Assembly (NCBI GenBank): GCA_030550695.1
Contig: JAUQOX010000137.1
Span: 1 to 7,579 of the forward strand
Source of the DNA: Gemmatimonadota bacterium
GTDB taxonomy: Bacteria; Gemmatimonadota; Gemmatimonadetes; Longimicrobiales; Gaopeijiaceae
Direction of reading: 5' to 3'
Length of the DNA stretch: 7,579 bases
A program made the position numbers and the translations under genes. Below are positions 6,884 to 7,579 of this stretch, piece by piece. The stretch's first letter is position 1, and each line of letters starts with the position of its first letter. Below the pieces are notes generated by a model. It did not search any database. It saw only the letters and a program-made list of their open reading frames with translations, and had not been told where the DNA came from.

Positions 6884-6921
6884 AAAAAAACGGCGGCTTT
6901 CGAAGCTGAAGAAAGCCGCCG
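6884..6921 (-). terminator. Intrinsic terminator, 11-bp stem plus seven T's
   Basis: On the minus strand CGGCGGCTTTC (6921 to 6911) pairs perfectly with GAAAGCCGCCG (6901 to 6891) across a nine-base loop, and seven T's follow at once (6890 to 6884). This is the cleanest Rho-independent terminator in the window. It lies about 220 bases past the serine hydrolase stop and about 115 bases before the cold shock start. It could end the hydrolase message, a small RNA started at 6998-6970, or attenuate the cold shock message. Confidence 0.85.
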
Positions 6922-6963
6922 GGTCTTTCCTCGATCCTTTGGTCGGCTCCCGAGGGAGCCGAA
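6884..6963 (-). ncRNA. Candidate small RNA or attenuated leader
   Basis: Downstream of a TTGACA element, about 80 bases are framed by two hairpins. The first is TCGGCTCC/GGAGCCGA with a CUCG loop (6943-6962). A purine-rich linker follows (6942 to 6922), and then the intrinsic terminator. No reading frame with a ribosome binding site fits inside. GAGGAAAG in the linker (6932 to 6925) can pair with CTTTCTTC of the terminator (6915 to 6908) over eight positions with one G-U, giving a possible but weaker alternative fold. I recognise no known RNA family. It may be a free small RNA or the first part of a leader of about 195 bases for the cold shock gene. Confidence 0.4.
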
Positions 6964-6969
6964 AAAAAA

Positions 6970-6998
6970 AAGATGGCCGCTCAAGGTGGATTTGTCAA
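6970..6998 (-). promoter_or_regulatory. Candidate sigma-70-type promoter for the small RNA or cold shock leader
   Basis: A perfect TTGACA (6998 to 6993) is followed, after 17 bases, by CATCTT (6975 to 6970), which matches only three of six positions of TATAAT. The -35 is the best in the window; the -10 is weak. Transcription would begin in or just after a run of ten T's (6971 to 6962), an unusual start context. Confidence 0.45.
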
Positions 6999-7041
6999 GG
7001 ACCCTCCTTTTCCCCTTTCCCATGGGTCCCGGGCCGCTTGA

Positions 7042-7058
7042 GGCCCGCAACGCGGGCC
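7042..7058 (-). other. GC-rich hairpin downstream of the serine hydrolase gene
   Basis: GGCCCGC (7042-7048) and GCGGGCC (7052-7058) form a 7-bp stem with a three-base loop, about 80 bases past the hydrolase stop codon. No T-run follows on the minus strand (TCAAGCGG), so it is not a standard intrinsic terminator; it may stabilise the 3' end. Confidence 0.3.
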
Positions 7059-7140
7059 GTCCGCCCGGCGGAAGCGTCTCGCCGGTGACCGGTGCTCCCC
7101 TTCCAGGCTCCGGGCGGGTCTTGAACGACGGCCTACGCCC

Positions 7141-7579
7141 CTATCTCCACGGGTAGGGGCCCTCCAGGTGTACGCCCCTGGCCTCGAAGAGGAGCTCGAT
7201 CAAGCGTTCGAAGGAAGCCCAAGTCGTTTCCCGACCGTAAATGTTGTGGGTCTTGTGGGCGATGACGAGTTGGAGAGCGGGAAAAACGGCGATCCACTGT
7301 CCCACCGCTCCCCGGGCCGTGTAGGCTCCCCGGAAGGGGCCGGTGGCTTTGGGGCCGTCGAAGACCCACCACATGTAGCCGTAGCCCAAATACCCCTCCC
7401 GCCGCCGGGGAGGGTTCATCTCGTGCAGCGGCGTCACCGGGCTCACCATGCGTCGGACCCACTCGCGGGAAACAATCTGCCGTCCATCCCAGTTCCCCTC
7501 GTTCAGCATGAGGTGGCCGATCCTGGCCATGTCCCGGGTGGAAAGCCACATATGATAGGCCGGATATCTCGACACCGAG
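7141..7579 (-). CDS. Serine hydrolase, class C beta-lactamase fold, C-terminal part (5' partial)
   Basis: The frame is open to the right edge, so about 145 C-terminal residues are visible and the true start is outside; the GTG at 7575 is internal. YHMWLSTRDMARIGHLMLNEGNWDGRQIVSREWV is typical of the PF00144 serine hydrolases (AmpC, esterase EstB and DD-peptidase relatives). It is followed by YGYMWWVFD and ARGAVGQWIAVFPALQLVIAHKT, the beta-strand region beside the active site. The catalytic SXXK and YXN motifs would be upstream and cannot be checked. At the third-motif position, where HXG or KTG is usual, the sequence reads TARGAVGQ, a form that I associate with hydrolases rather than true beta-lactamases. 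Many relatives are exported, but the N-terminus is missing. Substrate unknown; antibiotic resistance should not be assumed. Confidence 0.85.
   Translation of the reverse strand, partial: SVSRYPAYHMWLSTRDMARIGHLMLNEGNWDGRQIVSREWVRRMVSPVTPLHEMNPPRRREGYLGYGYMWWVFDGPKATGPFRGAYTARGAVGQWIAVFPALQLVIAHKTHNIYGRETTWASFERLIELLFEARGVHLEGPYPWR

Noticed and set aside
6943..6971. Hairpin plus ten A's (plus strand) as a terminator
   Set aside because: On the plus strand the stem is followed by A's, and on the minus strand the T's come before the stem, so neither orientation gives a stem followed by a U-run.
6769..7050. In-frame upstream extension of the cold shock protein (163 residues)
   Set aside because: It crosses an intrinsic terminator and a promoter-like element, and cold shock proteins of this type begin at the chosen Met.
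1..7579. CRISPR array, insertion sequence, tRNA or defence system
   Set aside because: No regularly spaced direct repeats outside protein repeats, no transposase-like protein, no tRNA arms and no defence-type domains were seen.

Overview
The window is a stretch of visibly GC-rich bacterial chromosome with compact genes, strong Shine-Dalgarno sites and long antisense shadow reading frames. Three things fit the Gemmatimonadota or a neighbouring uncultivated soil or marine lineage: a long coiled-coil DUF4175-type protein ending in a Gly-rich linker and a conserved tail, a secreted redoxin ending in YGCSVKY, and a YHMWLSTRDMARIG-type serine hydrolase. This placement is an inference from protein flavour, not a proof. 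No mobile element, CRISPR array, tRNA or rRNA was seen.

Layout. (1) 3-2345, plus strand: the C-terminal 780 residues of a DUF4175-like coiled-coil protein, cut by the left edge. (2) 2527-3912, minus strand: a complete cytoplasmic Xaa-Pro aminopeptidase (pepP, M24B) with all five metal ligands, convergent with the first gene. (3) 3913-4689: a long divergent gap of 777 bases in which no gene could be supported. (4) 4690-5316, plus strand: an exported thioredoxin-fold redoxin with an atypical active site. (5) 5383-6444, minus strand: an exported seven-bladed YVTN beta-propeller protein, convergent with the redoxin and separated from it by a hairpin. (6) 6559-6768, minus strand: a 69-residue cold shock protein, followed by a perfect 15-bp terminator stem. 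(7) 6769-7140: a 372-base region with a TTGACA promoter element, a small hairpin, a textbook intrinsic terminator and further hairpins. It is best read as a candidate small RNA or an attenuated leader of the cold shock gene. (8) 7141-7579, minus strand: the C-terminal part of a class C beta-lactamase-fold serine hydrolase, cut by the right edge.

The genes do not form an evident pathway. They look like single-gene transcription units: terminator-like structures follow the redoxin and the cold shock gene, and most pairs are convergent or divergent. Two products (redoxin, propeller) carry export signals. The cold shock protein and aminopeptidase are cytoplasmic housekeeping proteins. The least explained piece is the structured stretch between the serine hydrolase and the cold shock gene.
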